Source of the DNA: Dactylis glomerata
Taxonomy: Eukaryota; Streptophyta; Magnoliopsida; Poales; Poaceae
Reading direction: 5' to 3'
Assembly (NCBI GenBank): GCA_007115705.1
Contig: QXEO01000432.1
Location: forward strand, 620,001-684,000
DNA: 64,000 nt
In this document: piece after piece, positions 42,126 to 54,330 of the stretch
Position numbering within the stretch: position 1 is the first letter of the stretch
Layout of the letters: every line of letters begins with the position of its first letter
Program-made: the position numbers and the translations under genes
The notes under the pieces: model-generated
The model's input: the letters and a program-made list of their open reading frames with translations, nothing else
The model's database searches: none
What the model was told of the DNA's origin: nothing

Positions 42126-44499
42126 AGAGTTCTTTAGTCTTTTTTCTGAGTTTAGATTTGAAGAGAAAATTGAAAAACCTTTGGAGCTTAATTCGCATGC
42201 TAATAGTTTTGTTAGTATGAATGCTTTGAATACCGTTTATGCTAATGCTATAGAAAAGTCTAAGCTTGGGGAAGCTGGTTTTGTTAAGCATGATATTTTT
42301 AGTTCCCTAGCTTTAGTGGAGAAAGTTTGCTCTCATGATATTTTATCTCCTATATGTGATGTTTCTAATGTTGCTTGTGCTCCTCATCCTTTTAAAATAC
42401 CTATGGAAATTATCGAACGTGCTATGAATAACTGCTATTTAGGAGATGGAACTGTCCATCCTGGTGATCATTTGCTCTTTATACATGAATTATGCGAGTT
42501 GTTCCAGTGTGCAGGTATTTCAATGAACCAAGTTAAGAGGAAGCTATTTTCTTTATCACTGAAGGGCAGAGCTGCGGAATGGTATAAAACACTGAAGGAT
42601 GGCCGACCGGTTGAGTGGGAGGAAATTGTACCTCTCTTTTATTCTAAATTCTATCCTTCTAGTGAGGTTTATAAAGATAGAAATTACATTTATAATTTCC
42701 ATCCGCATGAGGGAGAAAGCATTTCCCAAGCATGGGGAAGATTAAAGTTACTAATGCATAAATGTCCTATTCATGATCTTCCCCGTAATATTATTAATAA
42801 TAATTTTTATGCAAGGCTTTCAGGATATTACAAGGACTATCTAGATGCATGCTTTGATGGGTCTTTCACAAGCAAGGATGTCGACACCAAGTGGGGTCTG
42901 CTTGAAACAATTCAAAACAATATTGAAGGTTGGGATAGCGACAAAGGTAAAGGATCAGGTATGAATTATGAGTTTGATTGCATTAAGTCTTTCGCTGAAA
43001 CTGTTGATTTTCAAGAGCTTAGTGCTAAGTATGGTCTTGATCCTCAGATTATGATTGATTGTTTTAAAACCTTTGCTTCCCATATTAATGTTCCTAAAGG
43101 AAATGGGGACGTTTATCATGAACCTTTTAAGGACACTTGCGTAGAAAATGATATTGTTGTTGATGATTCCAATAAACATGCTCGAACCTCTAAAAGTCCT
43201 ATTTCCTATAAGCATGTTAATTTTTGTGGAGTACATAGACCTTGTGAACAGAGTTACAACAAGGAAGATTATTGTGTCCACCACGCAAATGAAGAAACCA
43301 GTATGTGGCTCAGGGATCTAGATGTGCTTGGTGAAAGGGTTTGTGAGCTTTATCCTTTTCTTTGTGAACTTTGCGGTAAAACGGGTCACTTTAATTTTCA
43401 ATGCCCAATTAATCAAACGAGTACCGCAAATTTGTATTGTGATGATAAGATTACTCTCAATCAGCATGATGAGCTTACTTTGTTTTTGAATTGTGAAGAG
43501 ATATCTAGAAAGATTTCTTTGGTTGATATGAGCGATGTTGATATTAATAGCACCCTTCGTGGTTGTCATCTCTATTGTGCTAAAGATTGCCTCGCAAATA
43601 CTTACTTACAAGATCTTATAAAACATGATGTTTTGCCAAGCTATGACAGGACTAATAGATGTTTCGATCTTATTAATAGAGAGGAGGAATCCTCCAAAGT
43701 TTCTTCTATTGTTTTTGTTAGCAAACCAGATTATGTGGAGAAGATGCCTTTCCCTCCTAAAGGATATGTGGAGAAGATGCCCTTCAAGTCTCTCCCTCCT
43801 AAAGGAGAGAGTAAGAAGAGTATGAAGAAGAAGAAGAAGAAGAAGAAGAGGAGTAAAAGGCGAGAGGACACGGTATCTTCCCCTAAGCATTATGATCCTG
43901 CTATAGATTATGATAATTCTGATTGGGATGATGTTCCCATGCCTGTTACCTATGTTAGTGATCATGATTGGGAAAAGCACTCTACTTTTGATATTGAAAA
44001 TCTTTTTGGTACCAATTCTAAGGTTAATAATTGTTGTACCATTAGTACTATCCATGTTCCTTCCTATGATGATATGTTTGATGAGTATGCTTTGCGAAAT
44101 AGCTGTTCTCTCGCTTATGATGATACTAAACCTCTAGTTTATGATGGCTATGATGATGAGTATAATATTTTCAGTTCACCTACTTTTGAGGAGAAATTTA
44201 GTTATGATTGCAATATGCCTCCTGTTTTTGATGACTATGGTGATGAGAATAATTATTCTGTTGAATCTGCTCCTACTACTATTGTTCATGTGGGGAGTAT
44301 TAATTCTTTTATGCATGTGGCTCATGATAGAGATACTTTATGTGATAGTTATATTGTTAGTTCTATTCATGATGCTACTGAAAGTTATTATGAGAGAGGG
44401 AAACACGGTTTGATGGATCTCAACAATATTGAGTTTCCCCTCTTTATGTTGCAATTCTTGAAGTTATACTTGTTTTGCCTTCCTATGCTTTTTGCTTAA
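42115..44499 (+). CDS. Element F2 gag, first copy (794 aa, intact)
   Basis: The N-terminal region opens MENKEFFSLFSEFRFEEKIE. The retrotransposon gag domain spans residues about 120-250 (HPGDHLLFIHELCELFQCAG, LKGRAAEWYKTLKDGRPVEW, FYSKFYPSSEVYKDRN, SYYKDYLDA-like end). A CCHC knuckle CELCGKTGHFNFQC lies near 417-430, then a lysine run at about 570-582, then a long acidic Tyr/Asp-rich tail with repeated YDD motifs. The last codons and stop come from the duplication junction: the frame ends in sequence from T's LTR, while the second copy continues further. The start ATG overlaps the leader frame. Confidence 0.85.
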   Translation: MENKEFFSLFSEFRFEEKIEKPLELNSHANSFVSMNALNTVYANAIEKSKLGEAGFVKHDIFSSLALVEKVCSHDILSPICDVSNVACAPHPFKIPMEIIERAMNNCYLGDGTVHPGDHLLFIHELCELFQCAGISMNQVKRKLFSLSLKGRAAEWYKTLKDGRPVEWEEIVPLFYSKFYPSSEVYKDRNYIYNFHPHEGESISQAWGRLKLLMHKCPIHDLPRNIINNNFYARLSGYYKDYLDACFDGSFTSKDVDTKWGLLETIQNNIEGWDSDKGKGSGMNYEFDCIKSFAETVDFQELSAKYGLDPQIMIDCFKTFASHINVPKGNGDVYHEPFKDTCVENDIVVDDSNKHARTSKSPISYKHVNFCGVHRPCEQSYNKEDYCVHHANEETSMWLRDLDVLGERVCELYPFLCELCGKTGHFNFQCPINQTSTANLYCDDKITLNQHDELTLFLNCEEISRKISLVDMSDVDINSTLRGCHLYCAKDCLANTYLQDLIKHDVLPSYDRTNRCFDLINREEESSKVSSIVFVSKPDYVEKMPFPPKGYVEKMPFKSLPPKGESKKSMKKKKKKKKRSKRREDTVSSPKHYDPAIDYDNSDWDDVPMPVTYVSDHDWEKHSTFDIENLFGTNSKVNNCCTISTIHVPSYDDMFDEYALRNSCSLAYDDTKPLVYDGYDDEYNIFSSPTFEEKFSYDCNMPPVFDDYGDENNYSVESAPTTIVHVGSINSFMHVAHDRDTLCDSYIVSSIHDATESYYERGKHGLMDLNNIEFPLFMLQFLKLYLFCLPMLFA

Positions 44500-44549
44500 C
44501 GGGCCTCAGGGGTACTCAACTGTTGACTCTATTATCTATATCCTTGTCA
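44498..44549 (-). repeat. Duplicated scrap of T LTR
   Basis: AACGGGCCTCAGGGGTACTC to the terminal CCTTGTCA repeats 40406-40458, with a few changes. It marks the left end of the second copy of the tandem duplication. Confidence 0.85.
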
Positions 44550-44639
44550 ATGGGCATGCTGTAAATTTCCACCATGAATGATGCATGGCTTAGATTAGCG
44601 TCCCAGGTATTTCTCTAACACACATACAAACTCCATGAT
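44550..44639 (-). other. Second copy of the F1 island
   Basis: ATGGGCATGCTGTAAATTTC onward repeats 40459-40548, ending in ATGAT before the LTR. This shows the duplication spans element T, host F1 and element F2. Confidence 0.85.
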
Positions 44640-47600
44640 TGATACGTCTCAAACGTATCTATAATTTTTGATGCTCCATGCTTGTTTTTACACCATTTGC
44701 CTTGTGTTTCATTACACTTCGTGGCGTTTTTATGCGATTTCCGGAACTAACCTATTGACAAGATGCCACAGTGCCAGTTCCCTGTTTTCTGCTGTTTTTG
44801 TGTTTCAGAAAAGCTACACAAGAAATATTCTCGGAATTGGACGAAACAAGTTCCAGAAGTCTTATTTTTCTCGGAAGAGCACCAAAGACCGAAAGCGAGC
44901 CGGAGGGGGGCCAGAAGCCGCCCACAGAATAGGGGGCGCGGCCCAGCCCCTGGCCGCGCCCACCCATTGTGAGGGCGCCCTGGAAGCCCCCTGACGACGC
45001 CCCTTCGCCTATATAAAGCCTCGGGACGGAAAACCCTAGGGGAATCGGCAAAATTTCCAGAACAGTTCCGTAGGTCCGCCGCCGCTGCCGATGAATTTCG
45101 GGGGACAGAAGTCTTTGTTCCGGCACCCTGCCGGGATAGGGAACTGCCCCCAGAGCCATCTCCATCGGTCTCCATCGCCGTCTCCGCCGTTTCCATCGAC
45201 CTCACCGCCATCTCCATCAACCTTGCTGTCTCCTATGATGAGGAGGGAGTATTTCTCCCCCGGGGCTGAGGGCTCTACCGGTAGCTATGTGGTTCACCTC
45301 TCTCTCCCATGATGTGATCTTTTATGTGATCGTGAGCTTTGTATTGATGCGTGGTGAATGACCAGCCCGTTGGGAACCCCAAGAGGAAGGTGTGATGAGT
45401 ATAGCAGCTGGTTTTCCCTCAGTTAAGAAACCAAGGTTTATCGTTCTTGGAGAGGAGAGACAAACGACTGAAAGTGATGCTTGCTAGCTTGCGACAGCTT
45501 CGGACAATTTATATATGGCGCCTCATCCAAGCTTTGCTTGCTAGCTGCAACGCGGAACCTGCACACACACAACCAAGTACTTTGCTCCCAACTTGCGATG
45601 AGGTTGTCAATCTCACCGGTTTGCTTGAAACAAAGGTTATGAGTGTATCGAGTGGAAAACAGTAGAGTATGCAAATAAAGTAAACAGTGCGAGTAAAGTA
45701 AACAGGTGATAGCAATATGATGGAAATAGGACCGGGATCCACAGTTCACTAGTGGTGTCTCTCCATAGATAAATAACACATGCTGGGTAAACAAATTACA
45801 GTTGGGCAATTGATAGAATAAAGATAAACGTGATATGTCAAGAAGATCACTATAAGATTTACTCTGGGCATTACAACAAAATACATAGACCGCCATCCAA
45901 CTGCATCTATGACTAATAATCCACTCCCGGGGATATCAATCCGAACACCCCATGAGTATTAAGTTGCGAACAACAGATAATTGCATTAAGCAAAGTGTGT
46001 AATGTAAACAAAGCATATGCCCTTGAGCATATGAATGTTCTTTTCTCCCTAGTAGCAACAGCACATCTACAACCTTAGAGGTTTCTGTCACTCCCCCAGG
46101 TTAAGCAGAGGCATGAACCCACTATCGAGCATAAATACCCCCTCTTGGAGTCACTAGCAACTACTCGGCCAAGATAGCTACTAACAACGGAGAGCATGCA
46201 AGATCATAAACATCATAGAGATAACATAAGATAATATTTAGTACAGCAACTCAATCATAAACACCAATATTCATCAGATCCCAACAAACCAAACATGTAG
46301 AATTACATAACGGTGATCTCAATCATGTAGGGCAGCTCATGAGATCTAAACATGAAGCACATGGTGGAGAAGACAACCATCTAGCTACTGCTATGGACCC
46401 ATAGTCCAAGGTAGACTACTCACTCATCGCTCCGGAGGCAAGCATGGCGATGAAGAAGACCTCCGGTGGCGATTCCCCTCTCCGGCAGGGTGCCGGGAAG
46501 AGCTTCTGGACCCTCCCGATCTTCGGGTTGACGGCGGCGGCGGATCGCGATGTGTTCTAGAAAAGTGATCGGGTACTTAGGTTTTTTCCGTCGGGGGGTC
46601 TTTATAGGCGAAGGGGCGATGTCAGAGGAGGAGCCAGGCGCCCTCACACGGGGCCCGCGCGGCCAGGGGCCTGGCCGCGCCACCCCCGCGTGTGGGGCCC
46701 TGGTGGCCCCCCTCCTACTCTCCTTCGGATCTCTGGAAGCTTCCGAGCAAAATAAGACTTCAGGAACTTGTTTCGTCCAATTCCGAGAATATTTCCTGTG
46801 TATCACTTCTGAAACACAAAAACAGCATAAAACAGGAAACTGGCACTGTGGCAACAGGTTAATAGGTTAGTTCCGGAAAATGCATAAAAGTGCCACTAAG
46901 TGTAACGAAACAATAGGCAAATGGTGTAAAAACAAGCATGGAGCATCAAAAATTATAGATACGTTGGAGACGTATCATGTATCTAGTTGAATTGGTAGAT
47001 GTTATTATTCAGATATTATGCTACTCCTATGCTTAATTATTATACTCTCCGGAGATACCTCGTATCATGGTGTAAAGGTGACTAGTGTGAGCATCATGTG
47101 TATCTTTTTGGTTAATGTCTCTATGAAATGTTGGTGTTTGTTGGAACCATCTAGTGCGTTCATGGTGATAGTGCGGGACAATCTAGTTTGGGTACATACG
47201 GACTTTGAGGAGTGCTTCGTAGCCCTACGCATGATTAGTGTATGTTTTCCATTGGAGAATTGTTTTGAGTTGCATATTGATGATAGTATCTATTGGTTCA
47301 ATTATGTTATATTTGTTGGGAGTGTGTCCACTAGTGAAAGTATGATCCCTAGGCCTTGTTTCCAAGCTTTGCACACCGTTTACTTCCTATTTTGTTACAT
47401 GTTTGCTTGCTGCCATTTTTATTTCAGATTGCGTTTACTACTTATAATCATCACAACTACTTGTATTTCACTATCTCTTCGCCAAACTAGTGCACCTATA
47501 CATCTGACAAGTGTATTGGGTGTGTTGGGGACACAAGACACTTTCTGTATCGTAATTGCAGGGTTGCTTGAGAGGGATAGCTTTGACCTCTTCCTCCCCG

Positions 47601-47712
47601 AGTTCGATAAACCTTGGGTGATCCACTTAAGGGAAACTTGCTGCTGCTCTACAAACCTCTGCACTTGGAGGCCCAGCACTGTCTACAAGAACAGACGCGT
47701 GCGTAGACATCA
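44640..47712 (+). repeat. Middle LTR of F2 (duplicate), split by solo LTR S
   Basis: The LTR parts are 44640-45344 and 46983-47712 after removal of S and one TGTAT. Together they match 40549-41974. The TATA box is at 45010-45017. Confidence 0.85.
45345..46977 (-). repeat. Solo LTR S (1633 bp) of an F1-like family
   Basis: On the minus strand it starts TGATACGTCTCCAACGTAT and on the plus strand it starts TGATGCGTGGTGAATGACC. It is flanked by TGTAT at 45340-45344 and 46978-46982. No internal region is present, so it is a solo LTR. It is homologous along its length to the F1 LTRs but clearly diverged. It is absent from the first and third F2 LTRs. Confidence 0.9.
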
Positions 47713-47852
47713 AGCTCTTTTCTGGCGCCGTTGCCGGGGAGGTAAGGTAAAAGGTACTCGCATCCTCCTGTGTGAGTGCTCGGAGTTATTTCCTTTAGAT
47801 TCTGCAATTATATCTTTTTGTTTCTTGTTTTTATTTTCACTAGTTAGGCTTA

Positions 47853-50390
47853 ATGGAAAATAAAGAGTTCTTTAGTCTTTTTTCTGAGTTTAGATTTGAA
47901 GAGAAAATTGAAAAACCTTTGGAGCTTAATTCGCATGCTAATAGTTTTGTTAGTATGAATGCTTTGAATACCGTTTATGCTAATGTTATAGAAAAGTCTA
48001 AGCTTGGGGAAGCTGGTTTTGTTAAGCATGATATTTTTAGTTCCCTAGCTTTAGTGGAGAAAGTTTGCTATGATGATATTTTATCTCCTATATGTGATAT
48101 TTCTAATGTTGCTTGTGGTCCTCATCCTTTTAAAATACCTATGGAAATTGTCAAACGTGCTATGAATAACTGCTATTTATGAGATGGAACTGTCCATCCT
48201 GGTGATCATTTGCTCTTTATACATGAATTATGCGAGTTGTTCCAGTGTGCAGGTATTTCAATGAACCAAGTTAAGAGGAAGCTATTTTCTTTATCACTGA
48301 AGGGCAGAGCTGCGGAATGGTATAAAACACTGAAGGATGGCCGACCGGTTGAGTGGGAGGAAATTGTACCTCTCTTTTATTCTAAATTCTATCCTTCTAG
48401 TGAGGTTTATAAAGATAGAAATTACATTTATAATTTCCATCCGCATGAGGGAGAAAGCATTGCCCAAGCATGGGGAAGATTGAAGTTACTAATGCATAAA
48501 TGTCCTATTCATGATCTTCCCCGTAATATTGTTATTAATAATTTTTATGCAAGGCTTTCAGGATATTACAAGGACTATCTCGATGCATGATTTGATGGGT
48601 CTTTCACAAGCAAGGATGTCGACACCAAGTGGGGTCTGCTTGAAACAATTCAAAACAATATTAAAGGTTGGGATAGCGACAAAAGTAAAGGATCAGGTAT
48701 GAATTACGAGTTTGATTGCATTAAGTCTTTCGCTGAAACTGTTGATTTTCAAGAGCTTAGTGCTAAGTATGGTCTTGATCCTCAAATTATGATTGATTGT
48801 TTTAAAACCTTTGCTTCCCATATTAATGTTCCTAAAGGAAATGGGGACGTTTATCATGAACCTTTTAAGGACACTTGTGTAGAAAATGATATTGTTGTTA
48901 ATGATTCCAATAAACATGCTCGAACCTCTGAAGGTCCTATTTCCTATAAGCATGTTAATTTTTGTGGAGTACATAGACCTTGTGAACAGAGTTACAACAA
49001 GGACGATTATTGTGTCCACCACGCAAATGAAGAAACTAGTATGTGGCTCAGGGATCTAGATGTGCTTGGTGAAAGGGTTTGTGAGCTTTATCCTTTTCTT
49101 TGTGAACTTTGCGGTAAAACAGGTCACTTTAATTTTCAATGCCCAATTAATCAAATGAGTACCGCAAATTTGTATTGTGATGATAAGATTACTCTCAATC
49201 AGCATGATGAGCTTACTTTGTTTTTTAATTGTGAAGAGATATCTAGAAAGATTTCTTTGGTTGATATGAGAGATGTTGATATTAATAGCACCCTTCGTGG
49301 TTGTCGTCTCTATTGTGCTAAAGATTGCCTCGCAAATACTTACTTACAAGATCTTATAAAACATGATGTTTTGCCAAGCTGTGACAGGACTAATAAATGT
49401 TTCGATCTTATTAATAGAGAGGAGGAATCCTCTAAAGTTTCTTCTGTTGTTTTTGTCAGCAAACCAGATTATGTGGAGAAGATGCCTTTCCCTCCTAAAG
49501 GATATGTGGAGAAGATGCCCTTCAAGTCTCTCCCTCCTAAAGGAGAGAGTAAGAAGAGTATGAAGAAGAAGAAGAAGAAGAAGAAGAGGAGGAGTAAAAG
49601 GCGAGAGGACACGGTATCTTCCCCTAAGCATTATGATCCTGCTATAGATTATGATAATTCTGATTGGGATGATGTTCCCATGCCTGTTACCTATGTTAGT
49701 GATCATGATTGGGAAAAGCACTCTACTTTTGATATTGAAAATCTTTTTGGTACCAATTCTAAGGTTAATAATTGTTGTACCATTAGTACTATCCATGTTC
49801 CTTCCTATGATGATATGTTTGATGAGTATGCTTTGCGAAATAGCTGTTCTCTTGCTTATGATAATACTAAACCTCTAGTTTATGATGGCTATGATGATGA
49901 GTATAATATTTTCAGTTCACCTACTTTTGAGGAGAAAATTAGTTATGATTGCAATATGCCTCCTATTTTTGATGACTATGGTGATGAGAATAATTATTCT
50001 ATTGAATCTGCTCCTACTACTATTGTTCATGTGGGGAGTATTAATTCTTTTATGCATGTGGCTCATGATAGAGATGCTTTATGTGATAGTTATATTGTTA
50101 GTTCTATTCATGATGCTACTGAAAGTTATTATGAGAGAGGGAAACATGGTTTGATGGATCTCAACGATATTGAGTTTCCTCTCTTTATGTTGCAATTCTT
50201 GAAGTTATACTTGTTTTGCCTTCCTATGCTTTTTGCTTTGCGCTTTTATGACTTGTCTCTTTACAAGACTATTTTTCATAGGAAGTGGTTTAGATTTAAA
50301 TGTGTTCCATACTTGCTTTTTGATGCTCTCTTTTGCTTTAAGTTTTTATATAGCGCCTTGGCTTTAAGCTCTTATATGGCGCCTACATGA
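47853..50390 (+). pseudogene. Element F2 gag, second copy (two nonsense codons)
   Basis: Same domain order as the first copy. The frame is interrupted by TGA at 48180-48182 (Gly codon in copy one) and TGA at 48588-48590 (Cys codon in copy one), then stays open to 50390. This copy keeps the native C-terminus (ALRFYDLSLYKTIF and onward), about 50 residues longer than the first, which was replaced at the duplication junction. The lysine tract differs by two codons. Several other residues differ between copies, so the duplication is not a recent assembly duplicate. Confidence 0.85.
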
Positions 50391-52921
50391 GCATCTTTGC
50401 AAATTACTGCGCCTAGCTCAAAGGCGTTAAAGAAAAGCACTTTTGGGAGATAACCCATTATTTATTTTCAGTACTTTTTCTTTTATTTGTGTCTTGGAAG
50501 TCATTACTGCTGTAATGACCTCTCCTTATCATTTTTATTTCGTTGTTGTGCCATGAGAAGCCTCTAATTTGAGTAAGGTAAGATTTGGGGATGTTGCTGT
50601 CCTGAAACTGTTTTCGGTGCTGCACCGTAAAAATTCGTGGAAATTCTCTGTATATCTTTTGGACCTGTGATTTCTTGTGCATATGCCCCAGGTTATATCC
50701 AAACTTTCATTAGTTGAACACTTTTTTATTTGAGCAATAGAAAACCCTCTAAAAATTCGACCTTTGTCAGCTGTTCTGTTTTGACAGATTTCTGCCAATA
50801 TTTATGTTTGCCGCTTTATCGCTTTCTTTTTTAGTTCTTTTGATCACGGAACTTTTGGGGAAGTTGCTACAGTAGTATATACTTTATGTGTGGTGGTTTT
50901 GAGTTGAAACCTGAAGCAAAAAGGGTTGATTCAATGTTATGCTTAGACTAATGTTGCTAATAGAATTGTGTTTAGTTTTGTATGAAGGAAGTTTTCAAGT
51001 GTAGGGATTGGAGAATGATGAGATGAGATGAAGAATGGACAAAAGCTCAAGCTTGGGGATGCCCATGCAACCCCCAAGAAATATCCAAGAGGTACAAGCA
51101 TCAAAGCTTGGGGATGCCCCCGAGGCACCCCTTCTTCATTGGCAAAAATCAGGTCACCTTTCAAGACACTATATTTTTATTGCTTCATGCACTGTGCGTT
51201 TTTCTTGGAGCGTCAGTTGCTTTTGTTTTCAGTTTTCTTTTGTTTTGTTTGCTGCAATAAATGGTTAGATCAGATCATATTTCTTTTGGAGGAGATGAAC
51301 TCGCTTTTCATTTGCCAAGAACACTCTAGTTTTCACTCTTATCGTTCAACGAGTGTTCTCTGTTTCTGCTACTGTGTTTAGCTTGCATTTTTCGCCTTGA
51401 TTTTTGTTCAGATCTTGTTTTATCTTTGCATCAAGGTGTATTTTTTCCTCTGGTCTTTATTGGTTTTCATCAAAAGATGTGTTTATAAAAAGTTTGAATG
51501 GTGTTGGAAAAGAGAAAAAGTTTCATGCAAAAAAGTGGTACAAAAAGGAGCTTGTTTAGACTGCGGCTTAGACTTTTGCATGCCGTGCTTGATGTCATTT
51601 TGATAGTATACTTAGTTGTTTTGCTGTAGCATGACTTGTCTCAAATGACTGAGATTGCTTAATGAGCCTTTGGTTTTCTCCTTTGATGCTTTATTTGGGT
51701 TGACTTGGCACATGCTTACACCATGTTGACTACAAAATAAGTCGCCTATAGCCTCTATTATCATTTGGTTTTTTACTTGTGATACCACTTTATGCTTCTT
51801 TCAATGATGTTTTGTCGCTATGCATGATTATGGCTGTTATTGCTCTCTTAGTTGGTCGCTCCCAGTCTTTTGCTAGCCCTCATTTTGTACTGAGTATGAG
51901 CTCTACTCATGCATCCAACTCCCAAAAACCAAGTTTGCCATTGTGTCCACTATAAACTCCTATGCATGGTATTTGTAAGCCATTCCAAGTAAATTTTCAT
52001 GTGCTACCTTTCAAAATACTTCTCATTTTGTGACACTGTTTTCAGCTCATGGGGACATAGTGGTCGGATTTGCTATCTTCCATATTGTCTCATTCCAAAA
52101 AAAAAGAGAAAAAAAGAAAGAAAAAACGCACTCCTCCGTGGTATGTGAATGTTGGTGGGCACCCGATGGAATCGGTTAGCCATGGTTTGAGAAAGGAAAA
52201 AAGGTGGGGAGGAGTGCCAAGCTTTATAAAAGAGCACAAAAGTGCCAATCTCTCTCTCAAAAACTTGCTTCATTTTTGTATGGAAGATAGTAAGAACCCC
52301 ATTGCCAGTCGTTGATAAAGACAACCAACTCTCAAAACCAATTTTTATCTCTCTATTTTACAAATGAAAAGCTCTAGCACATGTTAAATCACTGCTTCCC
52401 TCTGCGAAGGGCCTTTCGTTTACTTTTACGTTGAGTCTTCACCTTCTACCTTTATGCACCGTCTAAGAGAGCATAGTTGTCATTCTGAGTATAATGTGCA
52501 TTGTCCCAAAGTTTATCATTGATTGATTCATGACTATGGTTTCACTTGTTCCTAAATTATTTGTATCTAGTCACCCTCTTAAACTTGAAGGTGTCCTATG
52601 CATTTATGTTTTGCTATTCCATGAGGGACAAGCTGAAAACCATTTACTATGTTTTTCCATATGATTTGAACACACGTTTGACTTTCATTGTTTCATTATT
52701 CATGATCTTTTGTTTGTGTTCTTCTTCATGTTATAACATGATTGCTAAGTTTCTTATTGTCAAGATTATGTCTTTCATGCCCATGTTTTAAGTTCTTTGA
52801 TCTCAGCACTCAAGGCTTACATCGATGATCAAGATTGTGTAGGTGCATGTCACCTCAAAAATTATTTTTTTTGTTATCACTTACCTACTCGAGGACGAGA
52901 AGGAGTTAAGCTTGGGGATGC
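50391..52921 (+). other. Non-coding 3' region of F2
   Basis: About 2.5 kb where pol would be expected and is absent. Much of it is matched on the opposite strand by F1 (54336-56330 and 21906-22250). It holds two internal polypurine-like motifs at 51049-51062 and 51104-51117, a segment shared with H at 52154-52218, and the true polypurine tract AAGCTTGGGGATGC at 52908-52921. Confidence 0.7.
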
Positions 52922-54330
52922 TGATACGTCTCAAACGTATCTATAATTTTTGATGCTCCATGCTTGTTTTTACACCATTTGCCTTGTGTTTCGTTACACT
53001 TCATGGCGTTTTTATGCGATTTCCAGAACTAACCTATTGACAAGATGCCACAGTGCCAGTTCCATGTTTTCTGCTGTTTTTGTGTTTCAGAAAAGCTATA
53101 CAGGAAATATTCTCGGAATTAGACGAAACAAGTTTCAGAAGTCTTATTTTTCCCGGAAGAGCACCGAAGACCGAAAGAGAGCCGGAGGGGGGCCAGAAGC
53201 CGCCCACACAACAGGGGGGCGTGGCCCAGCCCCTGGCCGTGCCCACCCATTGTGAGGGCGCCCTGGCAGCTCCCTGACGACACCCCTTCGCCTATATAAA
53301 GCCTCGGGACGGAAAACCCTAGGGGAATCGACGAAATTTCCAGAACAGTTCCGTAGCTCCGCCGTCACCGCCGATGAATTTCGGGGGACAGAAGTCTCTG
53401 TTCCGGCACCCTGCCGGGACGGGGAAGTGCCCCCGGAGCCATCTCCATCGGTCTCCATCGCCGACTCCGCCGTTTCCATCGACCTCACCGCCATCTCCAT
53501 CGACCTTGCTGTCTCCTATGATGAGGAGGGAGTAGTTCTCCCCCGGGGCTGAGGGCTCTACCGGTAGCTATGTGGTTCACCTCTCTCTCCCATGATGTGA
53601 TCTTTATGTGATCGTGAGCTTTGTATCTAGTTGAATTGGTAGATGTTATTATTCAGATATTATGCTACTCCTATGCTTAATTATTATACTCTTCGGAGAT
53701 ACCTCGTATCATGGTGTAAAGGTGACTAGTGTGTGCATCATTTGTATCTTTTTGGTTAATGTCTCTATGAAATGTTGGTGTTTGTTGGAACCATCTAGTG
53801 CGTTCATGGTGATAGTGTGGGAGAATCTAGTTTGGGTACATACGGACTTTGAGGAGTGCTTCGTAGCCCTATGCATGATTAGTGTATGTTTTCCATTGGA
53901 GACTTGTTTTGAGTTGCATATTGATGATAGTATCTATTGGTTCAATTATGTTATATTTGTTGGGAGTGTGTCCAGTAGTGAAAGTATGATCCCTAGGCCT
54001 TGTTTCCAAGCTTTGCACACCGTTTACTTCCTGTTTTGTTACATGTTTGCTTGCTGTCATTTTTATTTCAGATTGCGTTTACTACTTATAATCATCACAA
54101 CTACTTTTATTTCACTATCTCTTCGCCGAACTAGTGCACCTATACATCTGATAAGAGACTTTCTGTATCGTAATTGCAGGGTTGCTTGAGAGGGATAGCT
54201 TTGACCTCTTCCTCCCTGAGTTCGATAAACCTTGGGTGATCCACTTAAGGGAAACTTGCTGCTGCTCTACAAACCTCTGCACTTGGAGGCCCAACAGTTT
54301 CTACAAGAACAGACGCGTGCGTAGACATCA
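52922..54330 (+). repeat. 3' LTR of F2 (1409 bp)
   Basis: TGATACGTCTCAAACGTAT to GTAGACATCA, followed by the ATGAT duplication. It has a roughly 30-bp deletion near 54148 relative to the other two copies. The TATA box is at 53293-53300. Confidence 0.9.

Larger units (their letters stand above)
40549..54330 (+). mobile_element. Element F2: non-autonomous gypsy element with intact gag, partly duplicated
   Basis: The outer LTRs at 40549-41974 and 52922-54330 are flanked by ATGAT (40544-40548 and 54331-54335). A tRNA-Asp primer site and gag follow the 5' LTR, and no pol is present. A third LTR and second gag inside (44640-50390) arise from a tandem duplication that starts in the neighbouring element T. 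The 3' non-coding region and polypurine tract resemble those of F1 and H. Confidence 0.9.

Noticed and set aside
42955..44413. Antisense and shifted frames inside F2 gag (Ile- or Met-rich, up to 150 codons)
   Set aside because: Shadows of the Asp/Tyr-rich gag sequence; they mirror it in both copies.
44498..50238. A separate third F-type insertion instead of a duplication
   Set aside because: The second LTR is preceded by the same T LTR scrap and F1 island with the same target sites as the first. An independent insertion could not reproduce these.
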